Positions 1 through 6,183 are shown, counted from the first letter of the stretch. The stretch is 8,241 bases of DNA from Muribaculaceae bacterium (GCA_024400895.1 JAKSMA010000104.1:1-8241); one strand, 5' to 3'. Numbers and translations: made by a program. Notes: generated by a model not told the origin, from the letters alone.

Positions 1-227
1 AGAAAACCAAGCTGGCCATTGCCGTCGCGCACCACGAGCACTCCCAGCATTTTGCCCCGCTCCAGCTCCTTATGCCATTCCTGATGCTTCGCCACATAGC
101 GTTTCACCTGCTCAGCAGCAAGCTGGGCAAGTGGGTGCGGAGCATATTCAAAAGGATTGTTCAGCCGCGAAGGCACCTCAATCCCCTCAATCTCCGTTTC
201 AAACCTATGTAGCTTATCATTGCTCAT
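1..227 (-). CDS. RluA-family pseudouridine synthase, N-terminal part (cut by window edge)
   Basis: This is the first 75 codons of a gene that runs off the left edge. The peptide starts MSNDKLHRFETEIEGIEVP and continues through NPFEYAPHPLAQLAAEQV to RGKMLGVLVVRDG. I recognise this as the N-terminal extension of the long Bacteroidetes RluA-type synthases: proline/histidine-rich start, a helix with a tryptophan and a GKM.GVLVV strand, normally followed by GFLAAFSG. The catalytic domain (HRLDxxTSG motif) would lie outside the window, so the assignment rests on the N-terminal family pattern only. Such enzymes convert specific uridines in rRNA or tRNA to pseudouridine in the cytoplasm. The ATG at 225-227 is the only sensible start, because the next in-frame ATG lies inside the conserved KMLGVL stretch. 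The gene diverges from the DUF4250 gene and has its own putative -7 box only 9 nt upstream. Confidence 0.75.
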   Translation of the reverse strand, partial: MSNDKLHRFETEIEGIEVPSRLNNPFEYAPHPLAQLAAEQVKRYVAKHQEWHKELERGKMLGVLVVRDGNGQLGF

Positions 228-236
228 TTCTCGCCA

Positions 237-244
237 CAAAGTTA
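237..244 (-). promoter_or_regulatory. Putative -7 box of the RluA-family gene
   Basis: On the minus strand the sequence reads TAACTTTG, an exact match to the Bacteroidetes -7 consensus TAnnTTTG. No TTG lies 19-21 nt upstream, so the -33 half is weak. The box ends only 9 nt before the ATG, which would leave a leader of about 5 nt. Confidence 0.45.
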
Positions 245-263
245 ATCATTTTGCAATTATTTC

Positions 264-294
264 TTGCATTCTCGCAAACATTCCATTAAATTTG
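264..294 (+). promoter_or_regulatory. Bacteroidetes-type promoter for the DUF4250-xth gene run
   Basis: TTG at 264-266 and TAAATTTG at 287-294 are separated by 20 nt. This fits the sigma-ABfr architecture (TTG/TTTG, 19-21 nt, TAnnTTTG). Transcription would start near 300, about 17 nt before the ATG at 317. No other candidate promoter is visible in the short gaps downstream, so it may serve all five plus-strand genes. Confidence 0.7.
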
Positions 295-316
295 CGAATT
301 AAAGACTTAATTGACG

Positions 317-496
317 ATGGATAAACTACCACAAGACCCGTTTATGCTCTTCAGCTATGTGAATACGCAGTTGCGCGATGTGTTTGCGTCGCTCGATGAA
401 TTCTGCAAATCTGCCGACATCGATCGCGCCGCGCTGGAAGCACGCCTTAAAGAAGCTGGATTTGAATACAACGAAGAGCAGAACAAGTTTTGGTAA
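317..496 (+). CDS. DUF4250 domain-containing small protein
   Basis: This is a 59-residue cytosolic protein with no signal peptide or membrane segment. It matches what I know of DUF4250: a start of the form M..LP.DPFML, then a VNT.LRD helix (here DPFMLFSYVNTQLRD, residues 7-21), a central SLDEFC segment, an acidic/basic helix (DRAALEARLKEAG, 36-48) and the ending EYNEEQNKFW. The family is small, about 60 residues, and has no established function. The order of helices looks like a compact helical or winged-helix-like fold, which is inference. The frame is open from a TTG at 311, but the ATG at 317 gives the family-typical N-terminus and is preferred. The gene lies directly behind a good promoter and 19 nt before the next gene. 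Confidence 0.8.
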   Translation: MDKLPQDPFMLFSYVNTQLRDVFASLDEFCKSADIDRAALEARLKEAGFEYNEEQNKFW

Positions 497-515
497 CTGA
501 TAAATTGATAATATT

Positions 516-785
516 ATGGATTACAAAACATTGCGTAAACGCGCTATGATTTTCGATTTCGTGGCCATCGGCGTTGCTGGTGCAGTGCTTTATTCTGGTC
601 AGAGTTTACAAGTGCCCGGTTGGGTGCTGGTGGTGGGCGCTTTGATTTCTATCGCCGCTTTGGTGATGGCTCTCAAGTTTTCGTTTGCTGCCCGCAAATT
701 GGCTCGTGAGGAATACGAACGCTATGAAAAAGAAATGAGAAGGCAACAACAAGAAACCAACGAAGACCACGACCACGCCATATGA
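516..785 (+). CDS. Small two-helix inner-membrane protein, function unknown
   Basis: I do not recognise a named family for this 89-residue protein. A basic N-terminus (KTLRKR, residues 4-9) is followed by two hydrophobic stretches, about 11-27 and 34-57. A charged tail, about 60-80, is rich in Arg, Glu and Gln and probably forms a helix or short coiled coil. The protein ends in a His/Asp-rich EDHDHAI. The positive charges beside both helices predict that both ends face the cytoplasm (inference). The stop codon overlaps the xth start in an ATGA junction (782-785), so translation of the two is probably coupled. It starts 19 nt after the DUF4250 stop. The open frame, the codon pattern and the tight packing between two recognisable genes argue that it is real. 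Confidence 0.75.
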   Translation: MDYKTLRKRAMIFDFVAIGVAGAVLYSGQSLQVPGWVLVVGALISIAALVMALKFSFAARKLAREEYERYEKEMRRQQQETNEDHDHAI

Positions 786-1537
786 AATTTATATCTTGGA
801 ATGTGAATGGCCTGCGCGCTGTGGTGGGCAAGGGATTTACCGACATTTTTACTTTGCTTGATGCCGACTTTTTCTGCCTTCAAGAAACAAAAATGCAAGC
901 CGGACAACTTGATTTGGGCTTCGTGGGCTATGAGTCGTACTGGAACTATGCCGACAAGAAGGGCTATAGCGGCACGGCGATATTCACCAAGCACACGCCA
1001 CTGAGCGTGACCTACGGCATTGGCGTAGACGAGCACGACCATGAAGGCCGCGTTATCACTCTTGAGATGCCCGATTATTACTTGGTCACTTGCTACACGC
1101 CCAACAGCCAAGATGGTCTTCGTCGGCTCGACTATCGCATGACGTGGGAAGACGATTTCCGCGCCTATCTGCTTGCGCTCGATGCCAAAAAGCCCGTTAT
1201 CGTGTGTGGCGACCTGAATGTGGCGCATAAGGAAATTGACCTGAAGAATCCGAAAACCAACCGTAAGAATGCAGGCTTCACCGATGAGGAACGCGAAAAG
1301 ATGACCACGCTGCTTGATGCTGGCTTTACCGACAGTTTCCGTTTCTTTAACCCTGACCTCACCGATGCCTATTCGTGGTGGAGTTACAGATTCCACGCCC
1401 GTGAAAAGAATGCGGGTTGGCGTATCGACTACTTCCTCGTGAGCAATCGCCTTGCAGAAAAAATGGCGTCGGCAAGCATTCACAACGAGATTTTCGGCAG
1501 CGACCACTGTCCTGTGGAACTTATTTTGAACACCTAA
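782..1537 (+). CDS. xth: Exodeoxyribonuclease III / AP endonuclease
   Basis: This 251-residue enzyme belongs to the exonuclease-endonuclease-phosphatase superfamily. Such enzymes cut DNA 5' to abasic sites and trim 3' blocking groups in base-excision repair. All expected active-site motifs are present: N7 in SWNVNG, E35 in LQETK (metal), Y105 and N108 in CYTPNS, D144 and N146 in GDLN, D216 in WRIDYF, and D241-H242 in SDHCPV. The segment [16 protein letters not shown] (156-171) is characteristic of the ExoA/APE1-like branch rather than E. coli XthA. Length is normal for the family and there is no signal peptide, so it acts in the cytoplasm. The ATG at 782 overlaps the stop of the membrane-protein gene, and the next gene starts 19 nt after its stop. 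The long open frame on the opposite strand here is a shadow. Confidence 0.96.
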   Translation: MKFISWNVNGLRAVVGKGFTDIFTLLDADFFCLQETKMQAGQLDLGFVGYESYWNYADKKGYSGTAIFTKHTPLSVTYGIGVDEHDHEGRVITLEMPDYYLVTCYTPNSQDGLRRLDYRMTWEDDFRAYLLALDAKKPVIVCGDLNVAHKEIDLKNPKTNRKNAGFTDEEREKMTTLLDAGFTDSFRFFNPDLTDAYSWWSYRFHAREKNAGWRIDYFLVSNRLAEKMASASIHNEIFGSDHCPVELILNT

Positions 1538-1556
1538 TAACAAAAAAAATAGACTT

Positions 1557-2510
1557 ATGCGACAACTCTTCATCTCCCTAATTTGCATCATGTGCATGGG
1601 CACTGCATTCGGCCGTTCCTACACTACAGTGTTTATAAACGACGGACTTGCAGCTCCGCTCACAGTGAAAACCGCTCATGGCACCTACAAGGTGACCAGT
1701 AGCATCACGCTCAATGGCAGCGTTGAACCCAAACATGTCACCGACGGAAATGGAAACTGGGTGGTGATAGGTGGCCGCAGCTACAGTGAAGATGGTGATG
1801 AAGCTACCATCACATATCGCTTCAGCACACTATATGACAATGGTGGAAGCAAGTCAAAATCCACCTCAAAATCCTCCAAGCGTAGCCGTCTCAGTAAGGA
1901 GGAGCGCCGTGAACGCGCCGCTGAACGCCGTGCTGCAGCTATCAACTCTAAGGTGTTCTCATTTGAGCAAGAAGTGGATTTGGGACTGCCAAGCGGCACC
2001 ATTTGGGCTGGTTATAATCTGGGTGCCAGCTCGCCTCTTGAAGAGGGCGATTACTACACTTGGGGCGCTACAAGCGCTGGCGGTGCTTGTGTAATCGACG
2101 ATTATTGGGACAGCAACTACACGGCATACAGCCTCGATGGTACCACCATTCTTCGCCCGGCGCATGATGCTGCTCTTCAGGAGTGGGGCGAGGGTTGGCA
2201 AATACCCAGTGTAGATGATGTGAACGAATTGTTTGAATGTTGCGAGTGGGAATGTGGCACATTCCAAGGCGTTAACGGTTTTAGAGCTACAGGCCCTAAT
2301 GGCGCCCATATCTTTTTCCCTATCTTTGGCATTTACGCAGAAGGACAATTCACAAAAGGATACTCTGCCTATTGGTGCAATGAACTTGGTGACGACTATG
2401 GCACAGCAATAGCCTTATGTTGCATAGACATGGACGGCTCCACAAATCATTTCGGAACCCCCATCACTCGCTACTACGGGTGCTACATCCGTCCCGTGCT
2501 CAAGGAATAA
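1557..2510 (+). CDS. Secreted protein with C-terminal FISUMP-like domain, function unknown
   Basis: The 317-residue product has three parts. A signal peptide occupies residues 1 to about 19 (MRQLFISLICIMCMGTAFG), with no convincing lipobox. A beta-rich region (about 21-94) contains KTAHGTYKVTSS and GNWVVIGGRSYS. A Ser/Lys/Arg-rich linker (about 96-129) includes KEERRERAAERRAAA. The C-terminal domain starts with VDLGLPSGTIW (140-150), then NLGASSP, EEGDYYTWG (162-170) and GWQIPSVDDVNEL (213-225), and ends YYGCYIRPVLK. This order (VDLGLPSGt.WA..N.Ga, GdYyaWGe, GWr.Pt..e...L, IRPV) is the pattern of the Fibrobacter succinogenes major paralogous (FISUMP) domain, common in surface proteins of gut Bacteroidales. 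The domain contains eight cysteines (178, 228, 229, 233, 274, 288, 289, 309), including two CC pairs. No catalytic residues are recognised. An A-rich leader without SD precedes the ATG. Confidence 0.75.
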   Translation: MRQLFISLICIMCMGTAFGRSYTTVFINDGLAAPLTVKTAHGTYKVTSSITLNGSVEPKHVTDGNGNWVVIGGRSYSEDGDEATITYRFSTLYDNGGSKSKSTSKSSKRSRLSKEERRERAAERRAAAINSKVFSFEQEVDLGLPSGTIWAGYNLGASSPLEEGDYYTWGATSAGGACVIDDYWDSNYTAYSLDGTTILRPAHDAALQEWGEGWQIPSVDDVNELFECCEWECGTFQGVNGFRATGPNGAHIFFPIFGIYAEGQFTKGYSAYWCNELGDDYGTAIALCCIDMDGSTNHFGTPITRYYGCYIRPVLKE

Positions 2511-2558
2511 TTCTTTGCAGAGCCACTCACATTGCTAACTCACAACCTTTTTCTCATT

Positions 2559-3569
2559 ATGGAGCAAAACCGACAAGTGAAAATATATTTTGCCGATTTT
2601 TGGAGCAGTTTCGACTATTCCGACAATTTCATTATCGACGCTATCTGCATGGCGGGGTTCTCACCCGTGGTTACTGCTGAGGCGCCCGACTATTTGTTTT
2701 GCTCTTGTATGGGTCGCGACCATATCAAGTACGACGATTGGGTGAAGATTTTCTTCTCTGGCGAAAATCTGTCTGCCGATTTCAATATTTACGACTACGC
2801 TATCACGAGCGACTATCTTTCTTTCGCCGATCGCCATCTTCGTTTTCCAGAGTTTGCTTTCTATCTGAAAGGGCAGCAACGCACAGCTATCGCTGATTTG
2901 GATTGCGACGACCCTGCAGAACGGAAATTCTGCAACTTCGTGGTGTCGAATGGCAAGATGAGTAGCGAGGAGCGCAACCAATTCTTCGATATGCTGTCGG
3001 CCTACAAGAAAGTGGATTCGGGCGGCAGATATATGAACAACATAGGTGGACCGGTCGACGATAAGATGGCGTTTATCAAGGGCTATAAATTCACTTTGGC
3101 GTTTGAAAACAGTAAGAAGGACGGCTATACCACCGAAAAACTCCTCGAGCCGCTGATGGCGCGCACCATTCCCATCTATTGGGGCAATCCGCTCGTGGCG
3201 AAAGATTTCAACCCGAAGGCGTTTATCAATGCAGGCGTTTATCCATCGCTTGAGGCATTGCTGGAGCGCGTGAAGCAGCTCGATACCGACCGCGACGCCT
3301 ATATGGCGATGCTCAGCGAACCGATTTACCCTAATGGCACCGACACCGATACCCGCCACATGGAAGCACTCTCTACATTCCTTAAGGCCATTTTCAGTCA
3401 GGAAAAGAGTGCTGCCTTCCGCCGCGTGACCCATGGCATGACACGTCAACTGATGCGCGACGACTATTATTTGTGGAAAAGCGAGAGTTGTAAAGCATCG
3501 TCATTGTTGAAGAAAATTCAATTCTTCTTTTTCCGTCACTTTTCCGATGCCGGCAAATGGCAATTCTAA
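2559..3569 (+). CDS. GT10 family glycosyltransferase, alpha-1,3-fucosyltransferase-like
   Basis: The 336-residue enzyme carries the GT10 signature: FTLAFENSKKDGYTTEK (178-194) followed by TIPIYWGNP (203-211), the GDP-fucose-binding motif of alpha-1,3/1,4-fucosyltransferases. Upstream are FFSGENLSADFNIYDYAI (65-82), which fits the family's EN..pDFN..DYA region and probably supplies the catalytic Glu, then RFPEF (95-99) and SAYKKVDSGGRYMNNIGG (147-164). The family transfers fucose from GDP-fucose to GlcNAc in glycans; acceptor and exact sugar cannot be read from sequence. No signal peptide is present. The basic, aromatic tail (LLKKIQFFFFRHF) could sit on the membrane, as in Helicobacter enzymes, but no heptad repeats precede it. 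The frame is open from a TTG at 2532; the ATG at 2559 is chosen because MEQNRQVKIYF leads straight into the first strand. No other glycan genes lie nearby. Confidence 0.88.
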   Translation: MEQNRQVKIYFADFWSSFDYSDNFIIDAICMAGFSPVVTAEAPDYLFCSCMGRDHIKYDDWVKIFFSGENLSADFNIYDYAITSDYLSFADRHLRFPEFAFYLKGQQRTAIADLDCDDPAERKFCNFVVSNGKMSSEERNQFFDMLSAYKKVDSGGRYMNNIGGPVDDKMAFIKGYKFTLAFENSKKDGYTTEKLLEPLMARTIPIYWGNPLVAKDFNPKAFINAGVYPSLEALLERVKQLDTDRDAYMAMLSEPIYPNGTDTDTRHMEALSTFLKAIFSQEKSAAFRRVTHGMTRQLMRDDYYLWKSESCKASSLLKKIQFFFFRHFSDAGKWQF

Positions 3570-3594
3570 CCATTGCGCCATAGTGGGAATTTAA

Positions 3595-3692
3595 TGGGGC
3601 AGGCTGTCCAGAACTAAAACAGAGTACACTATAAAATCAATAATAGTAAGGAACTGCAATGTTCTGGCTGGAAGCCAGCAGTAGAGTAACCG
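3595..3692 (+). repeat. Left arm of the inverted-repeat element
   Basis: It starts TGGGGCAGGCTGTCC and ends GAGTAACCG (3684-3692). Blocks shared with the right arm, in order, are TGGGG, GGCTGTCC (3602-3609), AACT (3612-3615), GTAAG (3646-3650), TGTTC (3660-3664), a hairpin, and GAGTAACCG. Small insertions and deletions separate the blocks. Confidence 0.65.
3664..3678 (+). repeat. Hairpin repeat 1
   Basis: CTGGCTGGAAGCCAG is a perfect inverted repeat: six base pairs (CTGGCT/AGCCAG) around a GGA loop. It lies in the left arm and is the best-formed of four related hairpins. Confidence 0.7.
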
Positions 3693-3751
3693 TGGGGGAA
3701 ATCGACGAAGGAGATTTTGCCTACGGAAAACGAAAGCCCTAACCCCAACCC

Positions 3752-3766
3752 CTGGCTGGAAGACAG
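3752..3766 (+). repeat. Hairpin repeat 2 (degenerate)
   Basis: CTGGCTGGAAGACAG differs from hairpin 1 by one base (C to A in the 3' arm), which breaks one pair of the stem. It is followed by GTAC, as hairpins 3 and 4 are when read on the minus strand. Confidence 0.6.
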
Positions 3767-3825
3767 TACCTATCAACCAATAGATTTTCAATTACTTTCG
3801 CGGTCTTTCCTCAGTATGCAAAGTA

Positions 3826-3840
3826 CTGGCCTCCAGCCAG
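3826..3840 (-). repeat. Hairpin repeat 3 (inverted orientation)
   Basis: On the minus strand this reads CTGGCTGGAGGCCAG followed by GTAC-like sequence. It is the mirror partner of hairpin 2 across the element centre. Confidence 0.65.
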
Positions 3841-3860
3841 AATACTTTTCTTTCTTTTAT

Positions 3861-3879
3861 CCGGGCACTGCGTACCCGG
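3861..3879. repeat. GC-rich hairpin CCGGG...CCCGG
   Basis: CCGGGCACTGCGTACCCGG pairs as a five-bp CCGGG/CCCGG stem, one C-A mismatch, two more pairs and a TGC loop. It has no counterpart in the left half, so it breaks the symmetry of the element. Confidence 0.6.
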
Positions 3880-3974
3880 TTACTCACAAGTACAGGCCTA
3901 CAGCCTGAACACCACCACTTACAATCAGTAAATTACAATTCTATAATTTTAAGTTTTCGGACAGCCATTCCCCA
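3877..3974 (-). repeat. Right arm of the inverted-repeat element
   Basis: Read on the minus strand it starts TGGGGAATGGCTGTCC and ends GAGTAACCG (3877-3885). The plus-strand positions of the shared blocks are CCCCA 3970-3974, GGACAGCC 3959-3966, AGTT 3952-3955, CTTAC 3918-3922 and GAACA 3907-3911. Its length is the same as the left arm, 98 bp. Confidence 0.65.
3893..3907 (-). repeat. Hairpin repeat 4 with compensatory base changes
   Basis: On the minus strand this reads CAGGCTGTAGGCCTG, with a CAGGC/GCCTG stem. Compared with the CTGGC/GCCAG stem of hairpins 1 and 3, the second base pair has changed from T-A to A-T on both sides, so the stem is kept. Confidence 0.65.
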
Positions 3975-3998
3975 ATCTAAACGCAAAAAATATCACAC

Positions 3999-4031
3999 AA
4001 AAAAAGCAGGAATGCAATTTCGCACTCCTGC
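3999..4031 (-). terminator. Rho-independent terminator of the mltG-to-peptidase operon
   Basis: On the minus strand a stem GCAGGA/TCCTGC, one mismatch, and a further GTGC/GCA-type extension close a short loop (stem region 4006-4031). Seven consecutive T follow (3999-4005). It lies 34 nt after the peptidase stop codon. There is no T-run on the plus strand, so it probably acts in one direction only. Confidence 0.8.
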
Positions 4032-4034
4032 CAA

Positions 4035-4056
4035 TATCTAACATCTAATCTCTAAT
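4035..4056. repeat. Short degenerate TCTAA-type direct repeat
   Basis: TCTAA occurs at 4037-4041, 4045-4049 and 4051-4055, giving a run that reads TATCTAACATCTAATCTC. It sits in the 3' untranslated part of the peptidase gene, between the stop codon and the terminator. It may be simple sequence without function. Confidence 0.5.
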
Positions 4057-4065
4057 TTCTCAAGA

Positions 4066-6159
4066 TTAGTATTCCACTTCGTTGTTCATCATCTTGTTGG
4101 TGTCCCAAGGGGCTGGGGCGCCGCCGAGGTATTTGTGGAACCACTCGAGGTGAGCGTTGTAGTACACAGGCATCGAGTTCATGGTGTCGGGCCAGTGGCC
4201 GTCGTTGCTGAACACGATGAGGCGCGATGGTATGCCGAGGGTCTGGAGTACGCTGTAGTACTGGAGACTTTGGGTGTAACTAACGCGGTAGTCGCGTTCG
4301 CCTGTGAGGATGAGCGCTGGAGTCTTAAAGTTTTCCACATATTCCGAAGGCGACCATTTCTTGTAAAGTTCAGAGTTCCATGGTTGGCCTTTGAGGTCGA
4401 AGTTCGGGAACCAAAGTTCTTCGGTTGCACCCCACATCGAGCGTAAGTCGTAAAGGCCCATCATCGAAGCCAAGCACTTGAATGGGTGGTCGTGACCTTG
4501 AAGCCAGTTCATGAAATAGCCACCATAGCTCCATCCCATAGCGCCCATGCGGTCGGCATCGACATAAGGGAGTTTTGCAAGTGCTTCAGTCACCTTAATC
4601 ACATCTTCGTAAGGCTTGCCGCCCCAGTCGCCCGAGATGCTGGTGGTGAAGTCTTGACCATAACCTGTAGAGCCATGAGGGTTAGGGTAGGCAATCACAT
4701 AGCCAGCACCAGGATACACTTGCCAATCGGCACGGTAAGAGTTCATCCACTGCATTTGTGGACCGCCGTGCACATTGATGACGAGTGGATATTTCTTGTT
4801 GGGGTCGAAATCGTGAGGTTTCACCACAAACACTTCAATCTTCGCGCCTTCAGCACCTTCTACCCACATCACTTCGCTTGGGCGGATGTCCACTTCGTCT
4901 TCAAGTTCTTGGTTGAGGAAAGTGAGTTGCTGTTCGGTCTTTCCACCATCTTTGCTGCGATAGAGGGCAGATGGTTTGCCGGTGGTGGAGTAGGTATAAT
5001 AGAGGTATCCGTTACCACCGAGGCAGAAACTTGCCACTGCGCGGTCGGGGAGCACTTTGCTGTGCTTGCCGCTCTTGATGTCCACCTTGTAGATAGGCAC
5101 AACGCCGAGTTCTTGCACGCCGAAATAAATCGTCTTACTGTCGGCGGTCCATGCAAAGTCCTCGTTCACCCAGTTGTCGATATCTTCAGTGAGCACTCTC
5201 TTTTCGCCAGTAGTGCGGTCGTAGAGGGCGAGGCGGAAACGGTCGCTTTCGTGGCCGGGTACCACTTGGAAGCGGTAGGCGATGTAGCGACCATCTGGTG
5301 AATATTTGGGCGAACCATCCCACGCCTTGTTGTCGGCGGTGATGCATTTTGCTTCGCCACCGCTTACAGGCACCACCCACAAGTCGGCATTGGTGTTGGC
5401 CTCAGGATGGTCGGTATGGTTGCTGATAAAGCAAATTTCCTTGCTGTCGGGCGAGAATGCAAAGCCAGGGGTGTTGCCCCAAGTTGGTGCAGAGAATTCG
5501 CCAGGAGTCACGTCGGTGTATGTGTTTTCGGCAATGTTATATACGATGATGTGACTATAGCGTCCGTCAGCATAGTCGGTCCAATGGCGATAGAGGAGTT
5601 TGTCGGCAATGTGACCTTGCACAGGACCTTCTGTCTTCTTCTTCCAACGCTCGGCATTGGCCTTGCCGTCGGCACCAAGGTCGGGGTAAACTTCGGTGGC
5701 AAATGCCAAAAGATTGCCGTCGGGGCTGAGTACAGCACCTGCAACGCCGAGTTCATAGTTGGTCACTTGTTCGGTTTCACCGGTTGCCATATTGCGTCGG
5801 AACACCTGTGGCAGCTTCACTTCCTTGCCATCTTCGGCAATGGTGGTGCCTGTGGCTCCGTAGTACACCCATTTGCCGTCGCCACTCCATTGGGCGCCAC
5901 TGCTCTTGCCGTCCATCATTGGGGCAAATGCAGGAGCATCTTTGGCATCAAGTCGCATCAGGTTGATGCAGGTAGACGTTTTATGTTTCTGCAGGTCTTG
6001 AGTTGTGACATTGAATGCCAGTGTCTTCCCGTCGGGACTCATTGCCAATGCGCTCACGCCTTTGGTGCGATACACATCGGTGATGGTGAATGCGCGTTTC
6101 GCTGCGCCAGTCTGTGATAATGCCATCGCCAGAATAGTTGCTAAAATAATTTTTTTCAT
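4066..6159 (-). CDS. S9 family prolyl-oligopeptidase-type serine peptidase, DPP5-like
   Basis: This 697-residue exported peptidase begins with a signal peptide (MKKIILATILAMALSQTGAA, cut near residue 20). A seven-bladed-propeller-type region with WD40-like repeats follows (about 28-430; SPDGK/SPDGN/SPDSK/SPDGR at 41, 145, 236 and 287). The alpha/beta-hydrolase domain (about 440-680) has the oxyanion segment NVHGGP (462-467), the nucleophile S544 in GWSYGGYF, D623 in GERDYRVSY and H655 in NDGHWP. Architecture, length and triad spacing fit dipeptidyl-peptidase 5 of Bacteroidales such as Porphyromonas, a periplasmic enzyme that releases dipeptides from peptide N-termini. Other S9C-type acylaminoacyl peptidases cannot be excluded from sequence alone. 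It is the last gene of the minus-strand run, 24 nt after the acetyltransferase stop, and ends at a clear terminator. The several antisense open frames are shadows. Confidence 0.9.
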   Translation of the reverse strand: MKKIILATILAMALSQTGAAKRAFTITDVYRTKGVSALAMSPDGKTLAFNVTTQDLQKHKTSTCINLMRLDAKDAPAFAPMMDGKSSGAQWSGDGKWVYYGATGTTIAEDGKEVKLPQVFRRNMATGETEQVTNYELGVAGAVLSPDGNLLAFATEVYPDLGADGKANAERWKKKTEGPVQGHIADKLLYRHWTDYADGRYSHIIVYNIAENTYTDVTPGEFSAPTWGNTPGFAFSPDSKEICFISNHTDHPEANTNADLWVVPVSGGEAKCITADNKAWDGSPKYSPDGRYIAYRFQVVPGHESDRFRLALYDRTTGEKRVLTEDIDNWVNEDFAWTADSKTIYFGVQELGVVPIYKVDIKSGKHSKVLPDRAVASFCLGGNGYLYYTYSTTGKPSALYRSKDGGKTEQQLTFLNQELEDEVDIRPSEVMWVEGAEGAKIEVFVVKPHDFDPNKKYPLVINVHGGPQMQWMNSYRADWQVYPGAGYVIAYPNPHGSTGYGQDFTTSISGDWGGKPYEDVIKVTEALAKLPYVDADRMGAMGWSYGGYFMNWLQGHDHPFKCLASMMGLYDLRSMWGATEELWFPNFDLKGQPWNSELYKKWSPSEYVENFKTPALILTGERDYRVSYTQSLQYYSVLQTLGIPSRLIVFSNDGHWPDTMNSMPVYYNAHLEWFHKYLGGAPAPWDTNKMMNNEVEY

Positions 6160-6183
6160 ATAGAAATAATATAGTCTTTATGA

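Larger units (their letters stand above)
3595..3974. mobile_element. 380-bp long-inverted-repeat element (MITE/BIME-like), non-coding
   Basis: The gap between convergent genes holds a near-symmetrical element. Its outer ends are imperfect terminal inverted repeats (3595-3615 against 3952-3974), sharing TGGGG, GGCTGTCC and AACT in order. The match goes on inward as GTAAG, TGTTC, a GGCTG-containing hairpin and GAGTAACCG, so each arm is 98 bp long (3595-3692 and 3877-3974). Two further hairpins with the same core lie inside. No credible protein is encoded; a 63-codon frame at 3717-3908 starts with TTG and spans the repeats. I see no clear target-site duplication. The form suggests a non-autonomous transposable or REP/BIME-type element. 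Mobility is inferred, because a second copy cannot be seen in this window. Confidence 0.6.

Noticed and set aside
722..1603. 293-codon open frame on the minus strand opposite xth
   Set aside because: It is antisense to an xth gene with all active-site motifs, and the translated product shows no domain.
2532..2558. TTG start extending the fucosyltransferase by nine codons
   Set aside because: The added residues fall outside the family pattern and an ATG at 2559 leads directly into the first strand.
3570..3597. CCATT...AATGG inverted repeat after the fucosyltransferase stop, considered as a terminator
   Set aside because: The stem is only five pairs with an 18-nt loop and no T-run follows, so it does not qualify.
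3717..3908. 63-codon open frame on the plus strand inside the inverted-repeat element
   Set aside because: It begins with TTG, its sequence is made from the hairpin repeats, and its low-complexity product (NESPNPNPW...) has no recognisable domain.
4486..5301. 271-codon and neighbouring plus-strand frames opposite the S9 peptidase
   Set aside because: They are antisense shadows; the peptidase frame has a signal peptide, propeller repeats and an intact catalytic triad.
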